A stretch of DNA of 64,000 bases from Lepidostoma basale (GCA_022606425.2 JAHDVF020001231.1:1-64000); one strand, 5' to 3'. Counted from the stretch's first letter, positions 11,237 through 23,412 are shown. Numbers and translations are program-made. Notes: a model not told the origin generated them from the sequence alone.

Positions 11237-12439
11237 GTATACTAATAGAATTTTTTTTAACTGAGATAATGTGTAACAGCAGAGATACACACATAACATA
11301 ACACGAAATAAAATTTTATTTTAATAAACAGAGCATCTAACAATAAAACAATATTTATGTTTATTAAGAGATATACATAATCTCTGTTAATTCTATTAAC
11401 AAATAATGGTAAGAATAAATGTTTTGTATTAATGTTTAAAATTGATGTTTAATATTAGTTGTATTAACATAAAAAAGCAAACCTATGTTACTGCTATTTC
11501 TATTAAAAATGCATTGATTTATTTAAAATTTTAATTGTTTTTCAACCTACCAAATCACCTTTCCAAAATGTTTCCACCAGACCTAAAAGGATTACCCGTA
11601 AAAGATCAGAAGATCAGAAGATGCCTCTGTATCCAAGTTGATAATCAGTATTTGCAAAAAAAATTTGAGTTGTAATTATTTAATTTGAGTTTGTACTCAA
11701 CTTAGATTGGTTATTATTATTTTCTGTTTTTTTAGACATTTGTGTAGTATATGTGATATATCATTGGTCCTGCTAAATTATTTGTTAATGTTTACAAAAA
11801 TATATTTATAGATAAAAATCTTGTTTGTATATCAAGAGAGACACTTAATATTAGAACATTTTGAACTTTCATTAACAATGTTACATTCCATTAAACAACA
11901 TATGTTTTTGTAGTGATCCTTAGGATTGAAAATGTTTATTATATATTATATAAAGTAAAATGTTTGACACTTAGTCATAGTTTAAAAGTATTAACACACT
12001 ATTTAGTATTAAGCAAAATGTTAGTTCTCTTAACAAAAAATATTAACAATGTTTTAGATAATATTTTCATTAACTGAAAATCTTCACACTTTAAATAATT
12101 CTATTTAAAAAATATGTAGTGCACTCTTTTAAGAATTCTGTTTGTATTTAATATTTTTTTAAACATGTTTTTTGTATAACAGATAATCGACATTGCAAAT
12201 ATTTTATTATTTGAAACATGATTCTCAACAGTAAAAAATATGTAAATTGTTTCAACAAACCCTGTAACTATGCAAGTGCAGTCTTTTTATCATTTTGGAA
12301 AATACACACTATGTGAATTTATTTTGTAATAGTTGCTAAGATAATAAAAATGTTTGTAATAGTTGCTAAGAGTCATATACGAGTAGAATCGTTATTCTAT
12401 TGAATTACCAATAAATAATATCAATCCAAATATGATTTT
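11237..12439. other. AT-rich non-coding DNA with a short repeat-O piece
   Basis: About 11550-11640 (CCAAAATGTTTCCACCAGAC, then AAGATCAGAAGATC) is alignable with 37680-37770 and 60100-60150. The rest shows no recognised feature except an imperfect local duplication at 12328-12375 (TAATAGTTGCTAAGA twice). Confidence 0.35.
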
Positions 12440-12955
12440 ATTTATTTCTCTCAAAAAACTTTTTTTTTTTTCATTTTCATTTATTTATTTTAAACATATC
12501 TAAAGCATTACAGAATTTTTTTTTCAATACACTAAAGATACAAGTTAAAGATACACAATAATAAGTAATACATAATAGATTAATAAAAAGAGCAAGAAAC
12601 ATAAGATGCATGACAAATTAATAAGATAAATATACCATACAATTATAATAAAGATAGTACTTCCCTCAGATGAGCCAAACTATCACAAAATATGTCAAAC
12701 TCCGAGGTGATACGATTAAGCAAAGATAATGCTCTACCTACCGGCATAACCATTGGCAGGTTGGTTCTGCATCGTGGGAGATAAAACAATCTATGTTTGT
12801 CGAAGATAATTATCAGGGACGAACAGACCTACATCACTCAGGATTTCTGAGATGTGTATACAACCGCCTATCAGTCGAAAGAAATGGACACCCAAGTGAA
12901 TGTCTCGTCTCCTCTCGAGTGACTGGTAGCCTAGCATCCCTAGCAAGAAATATGA
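12440..12955 (-). pseudogene. CR1/Jockey-like LINE C-terminus and 3' UTR (LINE P)
   Basis: The minus strand from about 12950 reads LGYQSLERRRDIHLGVHFFR, then DVGLFVPDNYLRQ, then RITSEFDIFCDSLAHLREVL, broken by stops. This is the typical layout of CR1/Jockey-type RT C-termini: a SLERRR-type helix, then a late acidic DIF motif just before the stop. Downstream (12640 to 12440) is an AT-rich 3' UTR with repeated ATTTATTTA. Nothing upstream of the C-terminus is present, so the copy is severely 5'-truncated. Confidence 0.65.
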
Positions 12956-13480
12956 ATATGTAACACTAATAAATACAAAAGATATTTGAAAAGAATTCCA
13001 TATTGTTTATAAAACCACCAATACTCTTAGTTTTTAATTTTTCTTTTCAGTTTCAATCTTAGGAATTGGTTTGCATCAAGGTTTGTTAACATTTTAGCTA
13101 GTTCTTGGGATGCCACTTGGACATTTTTAAAGTGGTAGTTAGAATACTCCTCATCAAGACCTATGTATAAAGTATCTTGATGTACAAGACATGGTGCCTA
13201 TCCGAAAGAGATAAACAGAGACATGAGGCTTTTGAGATATGGTCCTATAGAAGACTATTAGGAATTACCTGGAGAGACCACTACACAAATGAAGAGGTTC
13301 TCCAAAGAATCGAAGGAGGAAGGCACCTGCTCTGGACCTTGTCCGAAAGGCGTGCAAGATGGATCGGCCAGATTGCATGCAATAATGGTGGAGGGTATGA
13401 CCGAGGGGACAAACTCTAGGGGAAGGCCACGACGAGAGTACCTGGAGGACCTGTTGGTGGACATGCGCTATTCATCATAT

Positions 13481-13733
13481 CGCACGTTGAAAACGAAAGT
13501 GACACTATACAAAAATCTCAATTTTTCAGTACGGTCATTTAAAGTTTTTGTGAGGTCAATAACTTGACTATGAGTAGAAATATATCTAATGTTGTTGTTT
13601 TATATATTAGTTTAGATATTATTCTATCAGAATCTAGTTGATTTTAATAAGGTTAATAAGCAGGCAAAACTTTAAATGACGGTACTGAAAAATTGAGATT
13701 TTTGTAAAGTGTCACTTTTGTTTTCAACGTGCG
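13481..13733. mobile_element. MITE with about 67-bp TIRs inside LINE C
   Basis: Inverted arms 13481-13548 and 13666-13733 start CGCACGTTGAAAACGAAAGT and end with its complement (one arm lacks a base near ACACTATAC). ATAT is duplicated at the ends (13477-13480 and 13734-13737), which also contains TA, so a Tc1/mariner-type origin is possible. Removing 253 bp plus one ATAT restores the LINE reading SSY-EDF, which fixes the boundaries. Confidence 0.8.
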
Positions 13734-13822
13734 ATATGAAGATTTCAAAAGAGCCGCACAAGACAGGGAAGAATGGAAGAGAAGAATAGAGGAAATTGAT
13801 GCACACCAATACCAGGAATGAA

Positions 13823-13827
<5 letters not shown>

Positions 13828-13853
<26 letters not shown>
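13828..13853. repeat. (GA)n microsatellite
   Basis: About 13 GA units directly after the LINE C stop codon. This may be the tail microsatellite of that LINE copy. Confidence 0.8.
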
Positions 13854-13965
13854 TTAGATTATTCATAATGGATGGTCACGCAGCAAAAATGATGCCACTT
13901 ACTTCTAATTGAGATGGGAAGGGATGGTAAAATAATTTAAAATATCTATATTTTGGTAATTCCAA

Positions 13966-14413
13966 GTCCAAGCAATGATATCATTAAAGAAATACATCCT
14001 TAAAAATTAATCTTTTAATATAAACAACACAATGGTACAATGTGGAAAAATTGCTAAAGAAAACAAGATATTTTAATCAATAAAACCTTTATATTTAAAT
14101 TTAACTAATGCCATCTATGTATAATAGTTGAAACAACATTGTACAGTTTTTAGGTATAATTCATAGATGGCAATAATGTGCAAAAAGGAACGCTTGGACG
14201 CATTAAATTGTCAAGGTTATAAAATTAAAGTATATTGGTTTTTATTATAATTATAAATTAACAAACAAACAAAAAACTCATTATGTGTACAGCCAAACTT
14301 TCGTAAAATGTTTACGTGATTTTTTCTAATTTTATTTGTCGATCATTGTGGATAGTACTGTGAATTTTTTAGATTAATTTTAACAAGCATTTCTGGTCAA
14401 CTTCATTGCTTGG
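13966..14413. mobile_element. Probable TIR element, about 445 bp
   Basis: CCAAGTCCAAGCAATGATATC near 13970 is inverted as TTCATTGCTTGGACTTGAA near 14395-14413. Inside is another inverted pair, GCCATCTATG (14110) and CATAGATGGC (14160). No coding frame. The duplication at its ends is not clear. Confidence 0.45.
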
Positions 14414-15090
14414 ACTTGAATATTCTAACACACAGAGGTTTTCAGTTATTTTATCAATTATTTCTGTCTAACCGTTCAGAAGATGGAGTGATTGTTAGTT
14501 AGTTAGTTTTCAAAGATAAAAATGTCATGCGTTTAAAATCGTGTTACGTATTTACACTAATAATTAACAAAAAAACATTTAAATAATTTGCTTCATAAAT
14601 GATTTCATAAACGGAACAGTTTTAAAAATATGTGTACGAAAATAATATTAGGTTTGCTTTACATTGCATCGACTATTAATAAATAAAATAATTTCAAACG
14701 TTTGTGACTGAATGTTACTGCATGTTACCGCCATCTATGAAATTAAAGTAAATAAAAACCTGTAGCGTGCAAGATTCAAGTTGTTAATCTTTACATATCG
14801 TTGTTGTATGGCTATAATACATATTGCTTATACCATATTTTTTTAAATCGAAAATCGGAAAACCATTACCACCTTATTTTGAAGAAATACAAGTCCTATT
14901 TCCGCTTATTCGCGTGCAAACAGAAATATTATAAGACAGATTCTCATAAACCGTTTCCATCTCACTCTTGTTACAAATATATTTTCGAGTACGAGAAAGA
15001 CTGTATTAATAATTATATTATGCCTTTTGTTTCAACATGATTATCTCACAAGTTAGTTTTTTATCTTACTTTGTGGGAATATGGCCGCAT
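14414..15090. other. AT-rich non-coding DNA
   Basis: No recognised element. A + strand ORF of 79 codons at 14801-15040 has no recognisable domain. Confidence 0.35.
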
Positions 15091-15094
15091 ATAA

Positions 15095-15475
15095 TATGGC
15101 CGCAAGACAACAAGAAGAACAGAGGCTACACGTAGTAGAAATGAAAATGCTGAGGTGGGCTCCGGGTTACGATGCCGGATAAAGCTAGAAATGAGCAAAT
15201 CAGAGGTAGCCTAAAAGTCGCTCCCATAGCGGAAAAAACAAGGGAACGTTATCTGCGGTGGTACGGCCATGTGAGCAGGAGGGACAATGAATACATCGTT
15301 CACAAGACCCTGAAACTGGAAGATGGCCGGCCTCCTGCAACATGGATGTCCACAGTTAGGAACGACCTGAAGGCGCTAGGACTGGACGGCCAGATGACCC
15401 TGGATCGTGAGACTTGGCAGAGCCGTATTAGGAGAGCCGACCCAAAATATTTTTTGTTATTATATTTACGTTTGT
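15095..15475 (+). pseudogene. LINE D RT C-terminal relic
   Basis: After a frameshift near 15160 it reads DKARNEQIRGSLKVAPIAEK, RERYLRWYGHVSRRDNEYIV, GRPPATWMSTVRNDLKALGL, then DRETWQSRIRRADPK. This is the conserved C-terminal tail (RGSLKVAPI, RWYGHV.RR, GRPP..W) of a LINE family widespread in invertebrates. Upstream EMKMLRWA belongs to the same protein in another frame. The RT core is absent and the copy is dead. Confidence 0.8.
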
Positions 15476-15507
15476 AAATGCCTGATATCAGTGTCGGAAC
15501 GTATTTG

Positions 15508-15703
15508 AATCGTGTTTTTCAGAAGTAGCACACATCCAGTAACCTCAAATTTACAGGACGGCCAAAAAACTCTCTGGTACAAAATTTTCCTACAATATAT
15601 ATATTTTTTTCAATACACATTTGTCTATTTTACTCCCTTTGACAATCTGGGTTATTGGATTACTGGATGTGTGCTACTTCTGAAAAACACGATTCATTTT
15701 TGA
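15508..15703. mobile_element. MITE with perfect 36-bp TIRs
   Basis: GAATCGTGTTTTTCAGAAGT starts the left arm, which runs through GCACACATCCAGTAA and is repeated without mismatch in inverse orientation at the right end. Perfect arms suggest recent activity. ATTT flanks both sides and may be the target duplication. No coding frame. Confidence 0.8.
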
Positions 15704-15769
15704 AACTGATCATATAATAAATCAATTAATGTTTAAAACAAACTAAAACATAATTATAACTCTCTCTTT

Positions 15770-16090
15770 ACGATGGTGCTACAGCCCAAATCGATCTTAG
15801 GCCTCCCATAACTTGTGCCTAAATCTCCACCTGTCCTCCGCCTGTCTCAAAACGCAGCTTTTCAAATTATCCTTTCCTGATAAGAAGGGTTGATCGACTG
15901 CATTGGGTGCAGCCAGTGGCGGTACTCCCATAGAAGCCCAGAAGCCCGGCTTGCATAAATTTGATGGGTTGTTGGTTTATGCGGGGGCATGATTACTTAG
16001 ATTCGGGGGTTTGGATTCAAAATTTCTTACGCAAGCCGGGCTTCTGGGCTTCTATGGGAGTACCGCCACAGGGTGCAGCCCTCATTTTAA
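15770..16090 (-). pseudogene. LINE 3'-end relic (same type as 58.46 kb), split by a hAT MITE
   Basis: ATGGTGCTACAGCCCA at about 15772 matches ATGGCGCTACAGCCCA at 58.46 kb. On the minus strand both read like the final residues and stop of a LINE RT (WRRxLEEAxxHxGL* style). Similarity is limited to about 80 bp. The rest of the block to 16090 is assigned by continuity only. Confidence 0.4.
15914..16071. mobile_element. hAT-like MITE with a perfect 8-bp target duplication
   Basis: 158 bp with 41-bp TIRs starting CAGTGGCGGTACTCCCATAG and ending with the complement (final CCACAG has one mismatch to CCACTG). GGTGCAGC is duplicated exactly at 15906-15913 and 16072-16079. TIRs starting CAGTGG plus an 8-bp duplication are diagnostic of the hAT superfamily. 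No coding capacity. Confidence 0.9.
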
Positions 16091-17300
16091 ATATGTTTAT
16101 TTTTAACTAGTTCATAAATCGGAGCATTTTCTACAGCGTCCTTGAGATGAGTAATCCATAAAAATGGCGCTCTATAAATTATCCAATTTATTATTATATT
16201 TTGCCAGAGTTATTTATTATACCAGAGCCATCACAACAGAGTTATAAATTATAGATAAATCTTTTGATAACAGTTTAATCCAGACAGTAAAAATTTACCA
16301 CTCAAAGATATATATGACAAATAATACAGATTTTGTGAGAATATTGCGTTTTTATATATTATATCTATCATAATTTACGCACGCCCTTCAACGTTAAAAA
16401 AAAATCATGGTGGCCGTCTACTTTCGTAATTACCGATCAAGATTGCAATGTTAATTGTAATAATGCAAATATATGTGTGAAATAATGTCTATTATATAGC
16501 TTTCTTGGAAAAGCTTAAGCCGATTTTACTCTCAGTCCGCTGAATAATTGATTTGATTAATTAGGTAATACCTACGAATCAAATGACATTAACGCCTTAG
16601 ACAGGCAAACATGTAATTCCCATCAACTATAATAAAACTTCAATAAAACAGACGTTTATAATACAATTGTATTAATTATTTAATATGGAGTTTTACATCA
16701 TTGTTCAAGAAATAATAAATAAGTATTTTGAAGGTTACGTGAGGACATCACGCGTCTTCAAACGTTCCTTCTTTTTGATAGTCCCCGATATTAAACGTAC
16801 TCTTATGTATAAATATAACACTCGTACTGTACATAAGAGAGCGATACAATGGCGGCATGTGTCGACTTAAGAATCACTCGGTACAAAGCTTCTAAAGTAC
16901 ATTGACAAAAGGCGAGAACGTATACCTATGAATTCGCCAAAGAATAATCATCTCGGTACGCGTTTATTAAATATACAAAAAGATATTTCGAAGGGTGCGG
17001 TTGACAATGACGGTATGAAAACAGCGACGAGATAGCATCTTCAAATCGGACAGAACGGGTTCTCGTATTATCTGTTACAAGGATGAGACCCAGCGAGTTC
17101 ATGAGTTCGCGCGTCATTTTTCGCGTTCTTAACCCTTTCATTACGCCAACTATCTAATTCAGTAGTTCCTAACCTTTCGAAGTCACGAAGTACATTTGAT
17201 TACTAAAAACAATTGCGCAGCACCTTAATCAAATTATCAACAACAACAAAAAATGCATATGTGAATATAAAAGTTATAGCAAATTAAACAGATTACGTAA
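16091..17300. other. Non-coding stretch with a family K relic
   Basis: 16591-16720 contains a decayed family K unit (GCCTTAGACAGGCAAACATG, then ATTAATTATTTAATATGGAG and TTTTACATCATTGTTCAAGA). 16730-17160 is locally GC-richer and unique in the window. Overlapping short ORFs there have no recognised homology. Confidence 0.35.
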
Positions 17301-17460
17301 TAATTAAAACGAATGAAAACACATGTTTCGCCTATCTAAAGAATTATCAAATGTGCTTTGGAAAGGCGACATGTCATTCCCACAATTTATTATATGTATT
17401 AATTATTTATTATGGAGTTTTACATCATTGTTCAAGAAACAATAGATTATGTAGTAGTTA
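17300..17460. repeat. Family K palindrome relic with ribozyme remnants
   Basis: The minus strand at about 17320-17350 reads TTGATAATTCTTTAGATAGG then CGAAACATGT, a decayed hammerhead core. The + strand at 17360-17385 has GGCGACATGTCATTCC, the mirrored arm. It ends with GGAGTTTTACATCATTGTTC, also found at 16.69, 37.1 and 49.75 kb. Confidence 0.5.
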
Positions 17461-17845
17461 AAGAAAACATAATAAAAATATCTACATGACATATATGGAA
17501 TTTTTTTTATAGAAAATAGGTTTTTCATTTTTTTTTTAATGTGAAAATCAATAATCTAAATAAACAGAGAGGGTGTGACGCCACATTCGTATATCTTCTC
17601 TAATTTCTACTAATTCATTTAAGCAAGGACATCAATTTCCAATTAGTCTTCCCTAATCTAAATCAATGCAGCGTTTAAAAAAATCGTTGAAACCCCCGGC
17701 ATTCATCCATATTTTGACAGTTTTATTCCTTTGCTATTTACTTTTTTTGAAAAAAAAAATCTTTAAAATTTTTTTATAATTTTTAAGTGTTAATTTGTCT
17801 CTATAAAAATGTTCGATGCATGTATACTGCCTATTCGAACATGAA
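17461..17845. other. AT-rich non-coding DNA
   Basis: Nothing recognised. Confidence 0.35.
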
Positions 17846-18262
17846 ATCCAAAACAAACACCCTTATAGCAAAAAGTGTCCATAAACTAAAAAGCACACAA
17901 CGATCCATGGAGAGGCAAATGCCTGGCTTGAGTCTTCGAAGCAAAATAAGAAATGAAAAAATAAGACGCCGAACCAAAGTTGCCGACATCATGAATCGTA
18001 CAGCTAAATTAAAGTGCCAATGATATGGACATATAGCAAGACGGAACAATACCCGATGGACATCCAGAATACTTCAGTGGAGGCCATGGACAAAGAAAAG
18101 GAGTGTCGGGAGGCCACCTAAAATATGGACTGACGATATTGTCCGAATAGCTGGTACGACCTGGATGCGGAGGTTACAAGACGCGGACGAATGGAAGAAC
18201 ATGGAAGATGCCTCTATACAGCAGCGGAGCTGAAGGAAAAGGCTGAAGATAAAGATTATCTG
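17846..18262 (+). pseudogene. LINE G RT C-terminal relic
   Basis: Reads SLRSKIRNEKIRRRTKVADI, then after an in-frame stop (W to stop) YGHIARRNNTRWTSRILQW, KKRSVGRPPKIWTDDIVRIA and MRRLQDADEWKNMEDASIQQ. This is the classic RNEKIR, YGHIAR and GRPP.RW.DDI.R..G end of a widespread LINE group. Frame is kept over most of the length, so decay is moderate. No RT core. A shorter copy is at 61.65 kb. Confidence 0.8.
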
Positions 18263-18893
18263 AAATATAGGTAAATTCGCAGTCTTCCGTAATAGGGTTT
18301 CGAGTTCAGAACATATTCGTTTAAGAATGTAGCGAATCGAATCTTAACCCATTTCAACTATTTTGAGATTTCGTACTTTGAATTGAAAGGGTTATTTCCT
18401 TTACCACTGCTTATCCTCTTCAGGAGATTACACGATTGGAGGTTTTATTTCCTTACTCGTGTATTTTCTGCGGCTGTGAAATCACCATGGTAACGCGTGA
18501 GATCAAAAGCATAAATGTTTATTTCGTATTTTTCATTTATGTTACCCGTGCGCGAATTTTTTCTTTCATCGTTTCTGAGAAGGGTTTCATTTTGAAATTC
18601 ACGTGTCAGTTACCCGGAATTTCAATAATAAAAAAAAAACCAACGGAACCCTTACCCTTGACGTTACGCGTGGAAGGAAGAAATAAGAAGGTACAGACCT
18701 GTTTTCGTAATAAGTACATAGGTGAGAAGATTTATTTTCCACGCTCCAGCAGCGAATCGAGAATAAAAACAACCTTTTTATATTGATGATATTTATGTGT
18801 GTGATTTAGCTGCCAAAATTTTGGTTGTTCCATTATTCCTTTTAAAGAAAAGAACGTTTACTAATGATGCAAATCAATGTAATATTTTATTTA
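18263..18893. other. Non-coding stretch, unique in the window
   Basis: 18420-18780 has relatively high complexity and a 116-codon + strand ORF (18436-18786) without recognisable domain. Codon choice shows no clear coding bias, so I do not call a gene. Confidence 0.3.
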
Positions 18894-18895
18894 TA

Positions 18896-19387
<492 letters not shown>

Positions 19388-19985
19388 ATTTCAACGCAAT
19401 TTCATATTAAGGTAAATTCTTGCGCCGGCCCTGTCGCGTGTAAAAATTACTAATGTACGCATTATTATTTTTGTATACACTTTTTTTAATACACGTTTCT
19501 TTTCAGATGACTCCGTTTTTTCACTTCTTTTGGTAGCACGGGTGAACAAATTTACATATTAAAAGTAATATTTTAGAACGTATACTCGATGAAAAAAATT
19601 AAACCTGTTTATAAAAGAGCAACACAAATTTATAATTCTCGATTTTGTGCCTTTTGAAGTGAATGTGGGTCAGTGGGAAAGGATTTGTAAATATCTAAAT
19701 ATACTCGTATAGTTAGGACCCCAGAGTCTAATTAAGGGAGGGAATTTTTCATTTCTGGAACAAAGGATTGAGGCAGTATCGCTGTATAAAGGAGAACAAA
19801 CTCATCATTAAATTTAACTTAATTTGCAACTAGCACAATTATAAATATTGTGTAATTGCCAATTTATGTAATAAATAATAAAACTTTTGATATAAAAAAA
19901 TAATACACTTTGTACGAGTATTTATCCACGGTATAGTGATCCCTACTTGTTTCGCTTGGACCCAAACTTCACAGTGCAATTAATA
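19388..19985. other. Non-coding stretch
   Basis: No recognised element. Confidence 0.35.
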
Positions 19986-19987
19986 AC

Positions 19988-20557
19988 AAACTAACTAACT
20001 AACCATCACGCCATCTCCCCAGAGGAGTAGGTGAAAGAATGAACCGCCACACTGTTCTGTCCTGACATATTTCTCTCGCTTCTTCTACATTCATACATCT
20101 AGTCATGCACGCACACCGATTTCTTCAAATCCTCACGTAACCGACTTGTAATATTTGATTGATTTGATCGTGCCACGTTTTTCTTGGTTTTCCTCTTTTT
20201 CTGGCTCCGTTCACGTCGTTTACATATACCTTCTTCACCATTCTGTCTTCACTTAATCTTTCCATGTGTCCAAACCATCTTAACGACCCTTTAATCATTT
20301 TGTTCATAACACTTTCATTGGCACCGCATTCACTTCTTATATTTTCATTCGACACTCTATCATACACAGAGTATTTAGATATTCGTCTTTGAGATCTCAT
20401 TTCTACTGCATTTATTCTACTTTCATCCTTCTTTTGCAAATTCTTGCTTCACTTCCATACATAAGGGTAGGGGCACAACAACACCATTGTGCACTGCCAT
20501 CTTAGCTTTTTTGGATAGGCTTTTGTTTGCGATGACAACTTTTAGAGCACCATTTAT
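19988..20557 (-). pseudogene. LINE A copy 1, 3' end
   Basis: On the minus strand: KKDESRINAVEMRSQRRI, YDRVSNENIRSECGANESVM, MIKGSLRWFGHMERLSEDRM, KRGKPRKTWHDQINQIL, then a 3' end with GGAGATGGCGTGATGG and a tail of TTAG units (19988-20004). The C-terminal region of a LINE RT is present with frameshifts; the RT core is missing. A fairly young-looking copy relative to others because of the long continuous frame (20125-20439). Confidence 0.85.
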
Positions 20558-20821
20558 TAATAACTATGATGAAGCTTGGGTCAATTATAATATCCATACC
20601 GTGGTTAAATACAAAGTGTTTTATTATTTTATATCTATATGTTCAATATGTCTAACCACAAAGTGAGTGCTAAAATAAACAATTAGTTTAAGATAAACAA
20701 TATCAAAGAAGTTTTACAATTTATTTATTTCACAATGTGGTGTAACTTTTTACAGTTGATTTATGTAAACATATCATTTACACAGTGAGAATATACAATA
20801 AATACATAAACGTCATTCGTT
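20558..20821. other. Non-coding spacer
   Basis: Contains nothing I recognise. Confidence 0.35.
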
Positions 20822-20985
20822 CCAGAGATGCAACAGCTATGACTATCACACCGAAAGTCCCGGGTTCGATTCCCGGTGATAACAGAGTGAAAATAAATCT
20901 CACTGTCTTTGGTCTGGTAGAGTTCACGTGATATTAAAAATTGTGAAATAGCTATCTATCACATGTCATGAAAAATGTGAATTAT
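20822..20985 (+). repeat. SINE S1 copy with intact box B
   Basis: A degraded head is followed by a perfect box B (GGTTCGATTCC at about 20869-20879). Then come the conserved TCACTGTCTTTGGTCTGGTA, TTCACGTGATATT and CTATCTATCACATGTCATG. The body has point changes against the consensus. Confidence 0.75.
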
Positions 20986-21109
20986 TTAAGTTTAAATGTA
21001 CTTGTGTGAATATTATTTGAGTATTATGCATCGTTTGCGTGACAATTCTTAATATTTTTACCACGATAGTAACCGTCATATACTGCATTGTATCTTCGAA
21101 AAAATTCGA

Positions 21110-21245
21110 CCCAAATTGTTCCACAACCACCGTATTCGCCTGATTTGGCATCGTGTGACTTCTGGCAGTTCAACAAACTCAAATGACCGCTCCGGGGACA
21201 CCTTTTCAGAAAAAAGATTTCGCTGACGTATAAGTGCATTGTTTT
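21110..21245 (+). pseudogene. Mariner transposase C-terminal fragment
   Basis: Reads PPYSPDLASCDFWQFNKLK, stop, PLRGHLFRKKDFADV. PPYSPDLA-CDF is the signature around the third catalytic aspartate of mariner transposases. Only this fragment remains. Confidence 0.7.
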
Positions 21246-21249
21246 TGAC

Positions 21250-21990
21250 GGGGAGTACTTTAAGTACTTGAAGTACCTTAATAAAGCTTTTTTCTTATTA
21301 TTACGAATTTCTCTTTATTTTTTTATTAGAGTATTATATCATATAATTTATATATTGTTTTTCCTCCCTGTTTATATGTTAAGGATAAGAAAAATAATTT
21401 ATATTCTAAGGGGATTTCAAAAAGATGAAATTACTTTCATTGTTTCATAGAAGTGGTTTTTATTCTGACATAATCTCTTGTTGAGACGAGCTCAGGGCGG
21501 CTTGTAACATTTATACGAAGAACAATAAAGTAATTTCCATAATACAAATAAAGTTAGGTATTACTTCAGCGAAAAGAAGCGAAGTATGTGATTATGGATT
21601 TAAATTCTTAATAACGTAACGATACAGAAGCTGACATCTGGTAACCAACGTAAAAACATTTTGAAGGCGTTCTGCGAGAAAAATAATTTCTTCACGAATA
21701 CCGAATTTTACCGCGCATGTGCATTTTGTTAATCGAATAGAGCCATTTGATCCAATTTAAAAATAATTAAATAATTAAATCAATCAAAGTAACCGACCGC
21801 ATCATTTTAATGGCGTCTACGATTAAACGAACGCACTCAGATGCACTTTCAATATATTTTTAAAGATTTGTAATAACATATAAATAATCTGGTTATACAA
21901 TAGTACAAGTAACGGTAACTTTGGGTCCTAAATACGGAAATACTCGTATAAGAGTTAACTGAGCTTTATTTTATAAAAATATGTATTTAT
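21250..21990. other. Non-coding stretch
   Basis: No known repeat or frame. Unique within the window. Confidence 0.35.
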
Positions 21991-22372
21991 ACAAACAAAC
22001 AAACCATCACGCCTTTTCACCGCAGGGGTAGGCAGTGAGAATGGACCGCCACACTACTCTATCCTGACAAACCTCTCTAGTTCCTTCACATTCATACAAC
22101 GAGTCAAACACGCACGTCGATTCCTCCGACTTCTAATATGTCCAACCTTTAAAATTTGATTCATTTGGTCATGCCATGTTTTCCTCGGTCTGCCTCGAGT
22201 CCGTACTCCATTGACATCATTAACCATTCTTTCTCCATCGATGCGTTCCATATGTCCGAATCATCGCAGAGATCCTTTCATAATTTTGTTCATAATACCT
22301 TCTTCCGCTCAACATTCCTTTCTTATATCAGCATTTGAGATTTTGGCGTATATCGTTATACCACACATCGTC
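21991..22372 (-). pseudogene. LINE A copy 2 (TTTG-tail subfamily)
   Basis: On the minus strand: MERIDGERMV-NDVNGVRTRG, RPRKTWHDQMNQILKVGHIR, SRRNRRACLTRCMNVKELER, then GGCGTGATGG and a tail of TTTG units in place of TTAG. Diverged from copies 1 and 3, indicating at least two lineages with different terminal microsatellites. Confidence 0.8.
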
Positions 22373-22565
22373 AGTATTTATTATATAATATTTAATAATA
22401 TATTTTTATGATATTTAAAAATAATCGAATTCACAATTTCTTATGTATTGTTACCATAAAGCAAAAGTCCAAAATATACCTTTTTAATATTTTATATGAC
22501 AAAACGAGTGTTCTATCTTACCATTGTTTATAAGAGAGTTTATTCTTAAAAATAACATCTAGTCA

Positions 22566-22965
22566 TCTTCTTCTTCTTGCCCTGTCACACCTCCGTGGTG
22601 CATTTGATCTCGGAGATCCTTCTCTATCGCACGCCTGATGCCTTGCACCATTCCAGGAGTGGCCTGCCGCCTTAACATTATTCTGCAGAATTCTTCTCCA
22701 GGTGGCTGTAGGACTGCATCACTTCTTCTTTGCACTCACAGGAGACCAGACCGCTTTTAGGGATGCTGGCTGGGTTCCGACTCAAGGTGTGACCAATCCA
22801 TATCCATTTGCGCCTAGAAATTTATTGTCTGATTGGCTTTTCGCCTACTATGACCCAGATAACGGCATTCGACACTGTTTGGGGCCAAAATATCTAGAAT
22901 ATTGAGCGGAGACATCTATTTATAAACACCTGGAGTTTTCCAATGACGTACGTGGTAGATTTTCA
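22566..22965 (-). pseudogene. LINE B copy 1, 3' end
   Basis: Minus-strand relic matching copies at 27.7, 30.7 and 38.1 kb. The 3' end is (GAA)n followed by the motif that on the + strand reads CACACCTCCGTGGTGCA. Protein traces include NRCL and KIYWP-type segments. More diverged than the other three copies; no RT core. Confidence 0.7.
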
Positions 22966-23220
22966 TTTCTCACATTCATACATTAATGTATCTAGTAGCA
23001 ACATCTTCTGTAATTCTTATTTCTTCGTTTCCTCATTACTGAGGATTGTGATTCATAGAGCTGCCTGTGACTAAAATAATAGCCTCAAATCCTCTCTGTT
23101 ATACGCAGCCTGCACCACCTCTACTTCTAACAGTTCAACCAAAATCGGATTACTTGTTTAAATGATAAAATCCTCGGCGCTTTTTTCATTTTTCACTTAG
23201 TTTAAATCACTTTATTGAGT
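22966..23220. other. Non-coding spacer
   Basis: No recognised element. 23165-23220 on the minus strand is the region downstream of ribozyme copy F (AATAAAGTGATTTAAAC). Confidence 0.35.
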
Positions 23221-23270
23221 TAGTAGCGCCAACCGGTTTTACTCTGAAGCGAGCTTCCTCAGGGCTATAC
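23221..23270 (-). ncRNA. Hammerhead ribozyme-like motif (copy F)
   Basis: Minus strand: TATAGCC and GGCGCTA pair as stem I; CTGAGGA core (23256-23262) fits CUGANGA; stem II GCTC/GAGT; then AAAA where GAAA is required; palindromic ACCGGT; U as the cleavage-site base. G12 is lost, so activity is unlikely. Followed by AATAAAGTG like the other copies. Confidence 0.5.
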
Positions 23271-23412
23271 ACAAACTGAATAAATGTTCAGAATGTAATA
23301 CATGTACTATATATACAGAAACCATGAATGTTATATATGTACAAATTTTTATTTTTAAATATGTCAAACCACCAAGTGAGTAGTGTAAATTAAAGATTTT
23401 TAAAACATAACT

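Larger units (their letters stand above)
13150..13860 (+). pseudogene. LINE C RT C-terminal relic, interrupted by a MITE
   Basis: Translation gives RHEAFEIWSYRRLLGITWRD, HYTNEEVLQRIEGGRHLLWT, LSERRARWIGQI, then after a frame change TEGTNSRGRPRREYLEDLLV-DMRYSSY. After the MITE at 13481-13733 it resumes as EDFKRAAQDREEWKRRIEEI, then a stop. This is the post-RT region of a LINE (YRRLL-I-W, ERRARWIG, GRPR). The frame is continuous across the MITE. Copies at 54.0 and 60.9 kb confirm the family. No catalytic domain is present. (GA)n follows at once. Confidence 0.75.
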
